Assembly: GCF_001612635.1 (NCBI RefSeq)
Contig: NZ_BDAV01000013.1
Span: 124,001-188,000 of the forward strand
Length of the DNA: 64,000 nucleotides
DNA from: Nocardia africana NBRC 100379
GTDB lineage: Bacteria > Actinomycetota > Actinomycetes > Mycobacteriales > Mycobacteriaceae
Reading direction: 5' to 3'
The position numbers and the translations under genes were made by a program. Positions 33,787 to 43,538 of this stretch are shown one piece after another. Under the pieces are notes generated by a model. The model did not search any database and was not told where the DNA came from. It was given only the letters and a program-made list of their open reading frames with translations. Every line of letters starts with the position of its first letter. The first letter of the stretch is position 1.

Positions 33787-34521
33787 TTATGCCAGCCTGA
33801 TCAACCCGTAGTCGAAGGCGTGACGGCGATAGACCACCGACGGCCGGTCGGTCTCGCGGTCGTGGAAGAGGAAGAAGTCGTGACCGACGAGTTCCATCTG
33901 ATACAGCGCGTCGTCCACCGACATCGGCGTCGCGGAATGGACCTTGGTGCGCACGATATGCCCCGGCCCGGCGTACTCGCTCGATTCGGTGTCGGTGCGG
34001 TCGGCCGGCTCGGATCCGTCAGGGCCGGCAGGCAGGGTGTCGTCCACCAGCGCGGCTGTCGCCTCCGCCACCGATACCGGTGTCTTCTCGCCATAGTGCA
34101 CCCGGCGGCGATCCTTGCTGCGCCGCAATCGGGCCTCGAGTTTGACCACCGCGGATTCCAGTGCGCCGTAGAAACTGTCGGCACAGGCTTCGGCCCGGAC
34201 CACCGGGCCCTTGCCGCGCACGGTGATCTCGACACGCTGACAGTTCTTGCGCTGGCGGCGGTTTCGTTCATGGAACAGCTCGACATCGAAGAGATAGATC
34301 GACGGGTCGAAACGTTCCAGACGGGAGAGTCGGTCCGCGACGTGAATGCGGAAATGATCGGGTACCTCGACGTTACGTCCCTTGACCACGACGTCCGCAT
34401 CGGGCGTCCGGGGCACATCCGAAATAGTCTGTTCGGCTCCGTTCAGTTCACCGGAACCCACCTGGGTGCCCGTACCGGTCGAGGGATCTGCTTCTTTCAC
34501 TGAAGGTCGTGAAGTCGTCAC
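33787..34521 (-). CDS. hpf: Ribosome hibernation promoting factor, long form
   Basis: A 244-residue long HPF, which pairs 70S ribosomes into inactive 100S dimers. The GTG at 34521 has GGGAGG 6 nt upstream, so the frame extending to 34782 is not used. After a 30-residue actinobacterial leader comes the S30AE domain (DADVVVKGRNVEVPDHFRIHVADRLSRLERFD). A linker and the dimerisation domain follow (IVRTKVHSATPMSVDDALYQMELVGHDFFLFHDRETDRPSVVYRRHAFDYGLI). By synteny it lies upstream of secA, as in mycobacteria, but here other genes intervene. Confidence 0.94.
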   Translation of the reverse strand: MTTSRPSVKEADPSTGTGTQVGSGELNGAEQTISDVPRTPDADVVVKGRNVEVPDHFRIHVADRLSRLERFDPSIYLFDVELFHERNRRQRKNCQRVEITVRGKGPVVRAEACADSFYGALESAVVKLEARLRRSKDRRRVHYGEKTPVSVAEATAALVDDTLPAGPDGSEPADRTDTESSEYAGPGHIVRTKVHSATPMSVDDALYQMELVGHDFFLFHDRETDRPSVVYRRHAFDYGLIRLA

Positions 34522-34782
34522 GCGTACCTCCCGGATCTGGCCGCACAACCGATTCATGTGCGGCGGGTTAGCAACCGCACCGAGCCGACCGGAGAGAGGT
34601 TGCGCGGGATTCGGAAGGGCTTGCAGACTGCCACCCGTGGCCCGCCACTCATGCCGGATTGCTCGGTACGAAGTCGTCCGAGTCGCCACCTCCAAACTCT
34701 GGGTTCGGGTGTCAGATCGCTCTGTCAGCAACGCTATTACGCCGACGATCCGTCCGCCACTGTTCACGCAAATTTCTCCCAC

Positions 34783-35427
34783 TCACGCGGCGCACGTCAC
34801 CATCACGGCACGCACGTTCACCCCGGCCAGAGCCAGCACCCGCACCGATTCGGCGGCGGTCGCGCCCGTGGTGAGGACATCGTCTACCAGCACGATGTCG
34901 GCGGCCGCGAGGGTACGCAGAACCGACGTGGCACCGACGCGGCCGACGATCCGGCCTGCCAGATTGTCCCGGCGCGCCCGCGCGCTCAATCCGACGGAGT
35001 CCCGCACCTCACCACGCGCCCACAGCACGGGTGCGAGATGGCAATCGGACAGCCAACCGGTCGCGACGCGCGCGGTCCGCAGGACCGGATCGCCCCCGCG
35101 ACGCCGGGCCGCGACCCGGCGGCTCGGCGCCGGAACCAGAATCACCGGGCGGCCGGGAGCACGCAGTGCGCCGATACCGCGGGCGAGGGCCCGGCCCAGC
35201 GGCGCGATCAGATCCCGGCGGCCCGATTCCTTCGCCGCCACCACAGCACGCCGCGCCGGACCCGCATATCCACTCAACGCCCAGCACGGCACCCCCGGAT
35301 CGGTGCGCGGCCACACCCGCATCGGCGCCGCGCTCAGTGTCGCGGCACATTCCCCGCACCACCCGATTCCGGCCGATCCACATCCCCCGCAGTACTGCGG
35401 CAGGACCAAATCCAGCAGCGTCCGCAT
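34783..35427 (-). CDS. ComF-family phosphoribosyltransferase
   Basis: A 214-residue ComF/amidophosphoribosyltransferase-like protein. The N-terminal zinc knuckle is CGGCGSAGIGWCGEC. The PRPP-binding loop is DIVLVDDVLTTGATAAESV, and PVILVPAPSRRVAARRRGGDPV matches the ComF segment that in competence systems contacts the uptake machinery. Whether it acts in DNA uptake or only in nucleotide salvage here is unknown; no other competence gene is near. It lies between hpf and lpqB on the same strand, as in mycobacteria. Confidence 0.88.
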   Translation of the reverse strand: MRTLLDLVLPQYCGGCGSAGIGWCGECAATLSAAPMRVWPRTDPGVPCWALSGYAGPARRAVVAAKESGRRDLIAPLGRALARGIGALRAPGRPVILVPAPSRRVAARRRGGDPVLRTARVATGWLSDCHLAPVLWARGEVRDSVGLSARARRDNLAGRIVGRVGATSVLRTLAAADIVLVDDVLTTGATAAESVRVLALAGVNVRAVMVTCAA

Positions 35428-35472
35428 CGGCCCAGTCTGGCCGAGGCCACCGACAGGTAGCCGTCGCGCGGA

Positions 35473-37278
35473 CTAGCCCGGTAACACGGGCATGGCGTTG
35501 GCGCCCAGACCCTGGACTTCCCGCCAGAAGCGTTCCGTATTGGGCTCCACCGATTGCAGCTGCATGACCGCACGGGAATCGGCGACGTACTGCTCGTCCG
35601 GGGAGGCGCTGACCACCCGCACCGGGGTGGTCAGGTTCCGGCTGGTGAACGGATTCGGCTGCGATCCGTCGATGACGACCGACTGCACCGGATCGACACT
35701 GCCCTCGCGGGCCACCATCAGGGTGTCGCCGCCGAGCCAATCCGCCGAGACCGCGGGCGTGCTGAGGCTGACGGCCACCGGTTGCGGCGAGGTGAGCGCG
35801 TATTTCCCGTCGCCCTTCGGCACCACCACGGCCACATAGACCTTGCCGCCTATGATCATCGCCGCCCGCGCGCCGGTGCGTGAGATCCGCAGTTCGGTGA
35901 TGGGCAGCCGCGGCGGAACCGACCCGGAGGAACTGGCCGGCGCTACCGCGAAAAGGTCGGAGGCGTCGACGTCCTGAACCGACACGTTGCCGTTGGCCTG
36001 GTCGTGCACGGCCCGGATGACGCGGTTGCCGTCCACGACCGCCCATGCCGACCCGCCGTCGAAGGACCACGACGGCCGCGTGAAGGTGTTGCCCTGGGCC
36101 ACCGGAAACGCCGTGCCGTCGATGTTGCCGATGATCAGCATCTGCGCCGGAGCCGGCGCCGCCTGGCCACTGTCGGCCACCGCGGCGACGAGTTTGCCGT
36201 CCTCGGACAAACCGACCGACTGCAAGTTGCGCGCGGCACCGAAATATCCGGGCACGGGCACGACCGAGGTGTCGGTCACCTTCATCAGCGCACCGTCGCG
36301 CACCACGTGCAGGCCGATCTTGTTGTGCGCGCGGTTGATCACGTTGTAATTGCCGACATCGGCGACCGACCAGCCGGATTCGGCGTGCCGTTCGTCCAGC
36401 GGTTTACCGTCGCCGAAGAAGAAGTACGGGCCCAGGATGTCGGCGCTCGACAGGGTCAGCACCACCTGGGCGGCGAGCAGCTCCCGGCTGTGCGGATCCA
36501 GCCCCGCCGTACCGGTGAGGTCCACCCGGACGCCGCCGAGGCCCACGCCCACACCCTCCACGTCTCCGTTGGCCTTACTGATCCCCCGGACGGTCACCGG
36601 ATCGGCCAGCACATTGCGCACAGCGGGTGCGAGGGCCTGCTGCGGCCCTTGCGACAGCAGCGACAGCAGGACCTTGGTGAGCTGCTCCTTCCGGGCCGAC
36701 ACCCACCGCAGGTCCGGCACCATCGCGGTGCCCTCGGTATTCGCGAAGTTCACCGTGAAGCGCCGATAGGACTTGTAGAAGGCGTTGCTGTCGATGGCGA
36801 CGCCCGCGGGCAGATCATCGATCCGCCACTCGCCGCCGACCTTCGTCATCTCGATCTTGCTCTCGAGCAGGTTGTCGACCGGGCTGTAGGCGCCGTCGGC
36901 TTCCAGCTGGCCGACCTTGCGGGCGCGAATCTGATAGGTCGCCGTATTGTCCGACCGCGATTCGCGCAGCGTATCCGGCTTGTCGACGATGACGGTGCTG
37001 GCCGTGTCGTCCCAGCTCTGCGCCGCTGCCGGAGTGAGGTACTGCCGTGCCGTCCGATGATGGTCGGTCGGATCGGCGGTCGCCTCCAGGAAGTCGTGCA
37101 GCAGCAGATCCGGGTCCCGCCCGACGATCGGCGGATGCGGGCCGGTCGAGGTCGGTTCGTGGTTGAGCGTTCCCAGTGCCTGCGGCGCCGACGAATCCGG
37201 CAGGTTGGCGCACCCGGCGAGGACCAGCACGCAGCTGAACAGCGCGGCGAGCAGCGTTGCCAGACGAGTGCGGTTCAT
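35473..37278 (-). CDS. lpqB: Lipoprotein LpqB, MtrAB-associated
   Basis: A 601-residue exported lipoprotein. The lipobox is LVLAGC at residues 18-23, so Cys23 is lipidated. A GerMN-like domain lies at about residues 170-320 (PDLRWVSARKEQLTKVLLSLLSQGP) and a beta-propeller follows. LpqB binds the extracellular face of MtrB and modulates its activity. The ATG overlaps the mtrB stop by four bases (ATGA), giving the order mtrA-mtrB-lpqB with coupled translation. Confidence 0.95.
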   Translation of the reverse strand: MNRTRLATLLAALFSCVLVLAGCANLPDSSAPQALGTLNHEPTSTGPHPPIVGRDPDLLLHDFLEATADPTDHHRTARQYLTPAAAQSWDDTASTVIVDKPDTLRESRSDNTATYQIRARKVGQLEADGAYSPVDNLLESKIEMTKVGGEWRIDDLPAGVAIDSNAFYKSYRRFTVNFANTEGTAMVPDLRWVSARKEQLTKVLLSLLSQGPQQALAPAVRNVLADPVTVRGISKANGDVEGVGVGLGGVRVDLTGTAGLDPHSRELLAAQVVLTLSSADILGPYFFFGDGKPLDERHAESGWSVADVGNYNVINRAHNKIGLHVVRDGALMKVTDTSVVPVPGYFGAARNLQSVGLSEDGKLVAAVADSGQAAPAPAQMLIIGNIDGTAFPVAQGNTFTRPSWSFDGGSAWAVVDGNRVIRAVHDQANGNVSVQDVDASDLFAVAPASSSGSVPPRLPITELRISRTGARAAMIIGGKVYVAVVVPKGDGKYALTSPQPVAVSLSTPAVSADWLGGDTLMVAREGSVDPVQSVVIDGSQPNPFTSRNLTTPVRVVSASPDEQYVADSRAVMQLQSVEPNTERFWREVQGLGANAMPVLPG

Positions 37279-39197
37279 GGGTTGATGTCCTCTTTGTCGG
37301 CGAGTGCGGTGTCGTCCGAGCCGTCCGTGCTCTTCCTCGCCGGCTTCGGCGATGGCCGCTCGGCCGCCGGTTCACCGTCCGGCGATTCCGGCGATTCGGA
37401 GGTGTCGTCCGCGCCCGGCGGCGTCGTCCGCGCCGACGGCTCGGCATCGGCATCCGCTTCGACGGTACCGGCAATCCCCGCGTGACCGTCGGGCCCGTCC
37501 CCCGCTGCCGGGCTCGTGGCCGGGTCCGCCGGGTCGGCGAGCGCCTCGTTCGCGGGATCGTCCGCCGCCTCCACCGACCCGGCGGGCAGGTCGGCCAGCC
37601 GCCGCTTGGGCGGTTCCAGCGACAGTGGGCTCGCTCCGAGTTTTCGCCCGCGCACCAGCGGCAGGGTGAGCCGGAAGCTCGCACCGGCCCCCGGTTCGCC
37701 CCAGGCCTCGAGCCGTCCGTCGTGCAGATTCGCGTCCTCGACGCTGATCAACAGACCCAGGCCGGTACCGCCGGAACGCCGCATCCGCGAGGGGTCCGAC
37801 CGCCAGAAGCGATTGAAGACCAGCTTCTCCTCACCGGGCCGAAGTCCGACGCCCTGATCGCGCACCACCATCGCGACGGCGTTGGCGTCGACGTCACCGC
37901 GCATGCGGATCAGGACCGGTTTGCCCTCGCTGTGGTCGATGGCGTTGGCCAGCAGATTGCGCAGCACGCGTTCGACGCGGCGCGGGTCGACCTCCGCGAC
38001 CAGCGGTTCCTCGGGCAGGTCCACCACCAGTTCGCAGCCGGCTTCCTTGGCCAGATGCCGGACCGTGGAGACCGCCGCCCGCGCGCACATCCGCACGTCC
38101 AGCGATTCGATCTGCAATTCGGCCACACCCGCGTCGTGACGGCTGATCTCGAGCAGGTCGTTGAGCAGGCCCTCGAATCGGTCCAGCTCGGTCACCAGCA
38201 GTTCGGCACTGCGCGCCAGCGCCGGATCGAGTTCGTCGCTGGATCCGTGGATGAGGTCGGCGGCCATGCGCACCGTGGTGAGCGGGGTCCGCAGCTCGTG
38301 GCTGACATCGGAGGTGAAGCGGCGTTGCAGGTTGCCGAATTCCTCGAGCTGAGTGATCTGATTGGACAGACTTTCGGCCATCTCGTTGAACGACATGGCG
38401 AGTCTGGCCATATCGTCCTCACCCCGGACCAGCATCCGCTCCTTGAGGCGGCCGTCGGCGAAGCGTCCGGCGATCCGGGCGGCCGAGCGGATCGGCAACA
38501 CCACCTGCCGGGCCACCAGCGCGGTGATCGCGGCCAGCAACAGCAGCAGCACGATGCCGCCGATCAGCATGGTGCCGCGCATCAGGCTCAGGCTGCGCTG
38601 CTCGTTGTTGAGCGGGAAGATCAGATAGACCTCGAGGGTCGGCACTTCCGAGCTCGGGCTGCCGATGATCAGCGCCGGCCCGCGATAACCGTCCGGATCC
38701 GAGATCGTCGCGAACTGGTAGCTCACCTGGTTCTGCTGAACGAACCGGCGCAACTCGGCCGGCACCTCCGTGATGGGCCCGGCGGTCACTTCCTGCTGGC
38801 CGTCGCCCACCATCGCCAGCGCGACATTGTAGGTTCCGGCGCCGCCGGTGGACGAACTGCTGCCGGAGGACAGCGCACGCACGGCGTCCTGCAGCCGGAC
38901 CGCCTGGGTGCTCGAATCGGAAACGCCCGTCAGCTGCGCCTCGACGGTATTGCGGGCGCGACTCATCTCCTCAACGGCCGCATTGACTTTCGCGTCGAGG
39001 AGGCGGTCGGTGATCTGACTGGTCAGCACCACACCGAGGATCGTGATGACGATCAGCGACAGGGTGAGCGTGGAGACGACCACGCGCAACTGCAGCGATC
39101 GCCGCCACGTGTGGCCCAGCGATTCTCCGACGGATTTGAACCAGGCCACCACAGCTGCCAGCAGCCGCTCGACGCGGCTTCTGGAGCCTGCGATCAC
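37275..39197 (-). CDS. mtrB: Sensor histidine kinase MtrB
   Basis: 640 residues. TM1 is at about 37-60 and TM2 at about 208-230, with an extracytoplasmic sensor loop between. HAMP follows, then HisKA with phospho-acceptor H300 (DVSHELRTPL) and HATPase with DQGVGLRPGEEKLVFNRFWRSD and GGTGLGLLI. The C-terminal 100 residues are a Pro/Asp/Glu-rich disordered tail, longer than the catalytic core needs. With MtrA it controls cell division and wall turnover in mycobacteria. GTG start overlapping the mtrA stop (GTGA). Confidence 0.96.
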   Translation of the reverse strand: MIAGSRSRVERLLAAVVAWFKSVGESLGHTWRRSLQLRVVVSTLTLSLIVITILGVVLTSQITDRLLDAKVNAAVEEMSRARNTVEAQLTGVSDSSTQAVRLQDAVRALSSGSSSSTGGAGTYNVALAMVGDGQQEVTAGPITEVPAELRRFVQQNQVSYQFATISDPDGYRGPALIIGSPSSEVPTLEVYLIFPLNNEQRSLSLMRGTMLIGGIVLLLLLAAITALVARQVVLPIRSAARIAGRFADGRLKERMLVRGEDDMARLAMSFNEMAESLSNQITQLEEFGNLQRRFTSDVSHELRTPLTTVRMAADLIHGSSDELDPALARSAELLVTELDRFEGLLNDLLEISRHDAGVAELQIESLDVRMCARAAVSTVRHLAKEAGCELVVDLPEEPLVAEVDPRRVERVLRNLLANAIDHSEGKPVLIRMRGDVDANAVAMVVRDQGVGLRPGEEKLVFNRFWRSDPSRMRRSGGTGLGLLISVEDANLHDGRLEAWGEPGAGASFRLTLPLVRGRKLGASPLSLEPPKRRLADLPAGSVEAADDPANEALADPADPATSPAAGDGPDGHAGIAGTVEADADAEPSARTTPPGADDTSESPESPDGEPAAERPSPKPARKSTDGSDDTALADKEDINP

Positions 39198-39871
39198 GGC
39201 GGTCCGGCCTTGTAACCCACGCCACGAACGGTCAGCACGATCTCAGGGTTCTCGGGATCCTTCTCGACCTTGGCCCGCAGTCGCTGCACGTGCACGTTCA
39301 CCAGGCGGGTGTCGGCCGCATGCCGGTAGCCCCAGACCTGCTCGAGCAGCACCTCACGGGTGAACACCTGCCGCGGTTTGCGCGCCAGTGCCACCAGCAG
39401 ATCGAATTCGAGCGGCGTCAGCGATATCTGCTGACCGCTGCGGGTCACCTTGTGGGCCGGTACGTCGATGACGATGTCGGCGATCGACAGGAGTTCGGCC
39501 GGCTCGTCGTCGGTCCGGCGCAACCGCGCCCGCACCCGCGCGACCAGTTCCTTCGGCTTGAAGGGCTTGACGATGTAGTCGTCGGCACCCGATTCCAAGC
39601 CCAGGACGACGTCGACCGTGTCGGTCTTGGCCGTCAACATCACGATCGGCACACCGGAATCGGCGCGCAGCACCCGGCACACGTCGATACCGTTCATGCC
39701 CGGAAGCATGAGGTCGAGCAGCACCAGATCCGGGCGTAGCTCCCGGACCGCGGTGAGCGCCTGCGTGCCGTCGCCGACCACATGGGGGTCGAAACCCTCG
39801 CCGCGCAAGACGATCGTGAGCATCTCGGCGAGCGCCATATCGTCGTCGACGACCAGAATCTTCGGCTTCAT
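39194..39871 (-). CDS. mtrA: Response regulator MtrA
   Basis: A 225-residue OmpR-family regulator, essential in many relatives. The receiver domain has acidic pocket VDDD and phospho-acceptor D53 (LLDLMLPG). The winged helix spans about 130-225 (EFDLLVALARKPRQVFTREVLLEQVWGYRHAADTRLVNVHVQRLRAKVEKDPENP). I start it at the ATG at 39871 (MKPKILVV), matching homologue length; the extension to 39922 has no support. It is the first gene of the mtrA-mtrB-lpqB operon. Confidence 0.96.
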   Translation of the reverse strand: MKPKILVVDDDMALAEMLTIVLRGEGFDPHVVGDGTQALTAVRELRPDLVLLDLMLPGMNGIDVCRVLRADSGVPIVMLTAKTDTVDVVLGLESGADDYIVKPFKPKELVARVRARLRRTDDEPAELLSIADIVIDVPAHKVTRSGQQISLTPLEFDLLVALARKPRQVFTREVLLEQVWGYRHAADTRLVNVHVQRLRAKVEKDPENPEIVLTVRGVGYKAGPP

Positions 39872-39950
39872 AATTACTATGTTGTCATCTCTCCGGCTCG
39901 GAACGGGCAACCACGCCAACACTGGTTACATTACCGACGCACATGCCACC

Positions 39951-40598
39951 CTATCGGCCAATCATTTCCGCCAGTCGTTCGGTGAGTCGGACCGGATCGT
40001 CCTGCGGCGCATGGACCCACCACGGCCCGTGCCACCGCGATTCGGCCAACACACGATAGACCGCCGCCGTACGTTCCTGCAGCGATATATCTCGTTCGTA
40101 GGCGTCGAGCGCGCGGGCGGTGTCGAGTTCACCTCGGCGCCGGGCGCGTTCGACCGCCAGCTCGGTCGGTACGTCGAGCAGTACCTGGATATCGGGGACC
40201 GGCAGTTCGAACCGGCCGAACTCCAATTCCGCTATCCACGAACTCGTTTCGCCGTCCGCCTGCTCGCCGGCCCGCGCGGCGCTGTAGGCGGCATTGGAGG
40301 CGACATACCGATCGAGCAGCACAATATCGTTGTCTGCCAACAGTTTCGACAACTCGTCGCGGGCCTCGGCGCGATCCAGGGCGAACAGCAACGCCATCGC
40401 GCTCACGGATGCGGCCACATCGCCGTGCCGGCCGCGCAGGGCCTCGGCCGCCAGATCCGCGTGGATCGACCGGCCGTAGCGCGGGAAGGCCAGCGTCTCC
40501 ACGCGCAGACCACGCTCGCGCAGACCCGCGACGACGGCGTCGATCAGCGTCCGCTTACCCGCGCCGTCGAGGCCCTCTACCGCGATGAGTGCACCCAT
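39951..40598 (-). CDS. tmk: dTMP kinase
   Basis: A 215-residue thymidylate kinase of the mycobacterial type, phosphorylating dTMP for DNA synthesis. The P-loop is EGLDGAGKRTLID (the usual Ser replaced by Arg, as in the mycobacterial enzyme). FPRYGRSIHADLAAEALRG and LLDRYVASNAAYSAAR are family signatures. The ATG at 40598 is preceded by TAACCT seven bases upstream and no Shine-Dalgarno sequence, so the mRNA may be leaderless. It lies 79 bp upstream of mtrA on the same strand. Confidence 0.94.
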   Translation of the reverse strand: MGALIAVEGLDGAGKRTLIDAVVAGLRERGLRVETLAFPRYGRSIHADLAAEALRGRHGDVAASVSAMALLFALDRAEARDELSKLLADNDIVLLDRYVASNAAYSAARAGEQADGETSSWIAELEFGRFELPVPDIQVLLDVPTELAVERARRRGELDTARALDAYERDISLQERTAAVYRVLAESRWHGPWWVHAPQDDPVRLTERLAEMIGR

Positions 40599-40762
40599 AA
40601 CGTGCAGGTTACAGCTTTTGCGTCCGCCCTGTTCCACGCACCCGCGCGCGTTATCGGAAACGTCGATGTTTCACAAGATGGTACTTTTGGGGGCATCACA
40701 CCGGATAACGGCCGCGACGCCGCACGGGATCAAGGAAGCGTCCCGAAAACAGGAAGGCGCCC

Positions 40763-41137
40763 ATGCTCATCTCTCGTGTATTACAGACCGCCGCAGCGAC
40801 TCTCGCGATCACCGCAGGCCTCGCCGCCGGTGTCGCGGCGGCCGCACCGCTGCCGCTCGAGCCGGCCGCCCCGGTCGCGGGCACCTCCGGAAGCGCCGAT
40901 TCGGCCACCGACGGCGGCGCCGGCAGCAGCCTCATCGACCTGGTGAAACTGCTCGGCGACATCAGCCACGGATGCACCCCGGGCACCGTCTGCGCCGCCG
41001 CGACGACAGCCCGGACGCCGGAGGCGAACACCGCGATCGCCGACACGCCGCTCGGGTCCGGCTCGGCGAGCGGTTCGAACCAGCCGGGCTCGGTGCTGTG
41101 CTGGCTGCTGCATCCCAGCCCGGCCTGCCAGCTCTGA
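40763..41137 (+). CDS. Small secreted protein with four cysteines, function unknown
   Basis: 124 residues; GGAAGG lies 6 nt before the ATG. The signal peptide ISRVLQTAAATLAITAGLAAGVAAAAP likely cleaves in the AAAA-P region. The mature protein is Ala/Ser/Gly-rich with two cysteine pairs (HGCTPGTVC and VLCWLLHPSPAC), suggesting two disulfides outside the cell. I do not recognise a family. The gene stands alone, inserted between tmk and ahcY on the opposite strand. Confidence 0.7.
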   Translation: MLISRVLQTAAATLAITAGLAAGVAAAAPLPLEPAAPVAGTSGSADSATDGGAGSSLIDLVKLLGDISHGCTPGTVCAAATTARTPEANTAIADTPLGSGSASGSNQPGSVLCWLLHPSPACQL

Positions 41138-41161
41138 GCAGGGCCCCGCAGGCACGAACGA

Positions 41162-41194
41162 TGTCCCGCCGGGCTCGAAAGCACCGGCGGGACA
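41162..41194. terminator. Bidirectional hairpin between the secreted-protein gene and ahcY
   Basis: TGTCCCGCCGG (41162-41172) pairs perfectly with CCGGCGGGACA (41184-41194) across an 11-nt loop, between two convergent genes. Confidence 0.75.
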
Positions 41195-41207
41195 ACCGAT
41201 TCCGAAC

Positions 41208-42692
<1,485 letters not shown>

Positions 42693-42833
42693 GCGCCTGG
42701 ATCAGCCTCTCGGTGGATGTCGGTTCGACAACTCAGGCTAGTCGCTCGCGCGCGTTCGGTGTACGCCGACGGGGTGCGGCTGCCGAGCCGGAGAGAATTC
42801 CGGTCCCGGCCGCGTCGGTGCCCGCCCGGCACA

Positions 42834-43538
42834 TCACCGGCGCCAGACGTATCGGACCTGGGGACGCCCGGCGCGGCCGTAGTCCGATCGGCGCTCCACC
42901 ACGCCGTCGGTGGCCAGCTGTTCCAGATAGCGCCATGCCGTGACCCGCGAAACCCCCACGGCGCGGCCGGTTTCGGTCGCCGACAGCCCGTCGGGCGCCT
43001 CGCGCACCGCCCGGGAGATCTCCTGGAGTGTCTGCGGCGCAATACCTTTCGGCGCGGCCGCCTTCGGATCGGTGGTGCGCAGCGCGCTCAATGCCCGATC
43101 GATGTCGTATTGGGTCAGCGTCGCATCGCCGGGCGGCAGCGCGGCCCGGAACTCCAGGTAGCGCTCGAGTTTGTCCCGGAAGGCCGCGAATGTGAAGGGT
43201 TTCAGCAGATACAGCGCTATTCCGTGGGCGACCGCGGCTCGCACCATTTCGAGGTCGCGCGCCGAGGTGATGGCGATGACATCGGGCCGCGGGGTCAACC
43301 GGGCCAGGGCGGCGGTCACCTCGAGCCCGCCGATATCCGGCAGTCCCAGATCCATCAGCACCAGATCGATGGGAGTTCCGGCGGCGGCGGCCTGCGTGGC
43401 CGTCCGGATGGCGTCGCGGCCGGTGGCGGCCACACCCACGGGCTCGAATCCCGCCACCCGCGCGACATACGAGTGATGCGCCTCGGCGATGCGCGGTTCG
43501 TCCTCCACGATCAGCACCCGGATCGGCCGGCTCGTCAT
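42834..43538 (-). CDS. DcuR/CitB-type response regulator
   Basis: A 234-residue regulator. Receiver domain: RVLIVEDEPRIAEAHHSYVARV, phospho-acceptor D63 (LVLMDLGLPDIGG), conserved K in YLLKPF. The C-terminal helix-turn-helix around GLSATETGRAVGVSRVTAWRYLEQLATDGVVERR is of the CitB/DcuR class. The ATG at 43538 overlaps the kinase stop (ATGA). With the kinase it faces dctA, so it most likely activates C4-dicarboxylate uptake. Confidence 0.9.
   Translation of the reverse strand: MTSRPIRVLIVEDEPRIAEAHHSYVARVAGFEPVGVAATGRDAIRTATQAAAAGTPIDLVLMDLGLPDIGGLEVTAALARLTPRPDVIAITSARDLEMVRAAVAHGIALYLLKPFTFAAFRDKLERYLEFRAALPPGDATLTQYDIDRALSALRTTDPKAAAPKGIAPQTLQEISRAVREAPDGLSATETGRAVGVSRVTAWRYLEQLATDGVVERRSDYGRAGRPQVRYVWRR

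Noticed and set aside
42693..42833. SAH riboswitch before ahcY
   Set aside because: I looked for the conserved SAH riboswitch core in the leader and could not recognise it; a covariance-model search would be decisive.
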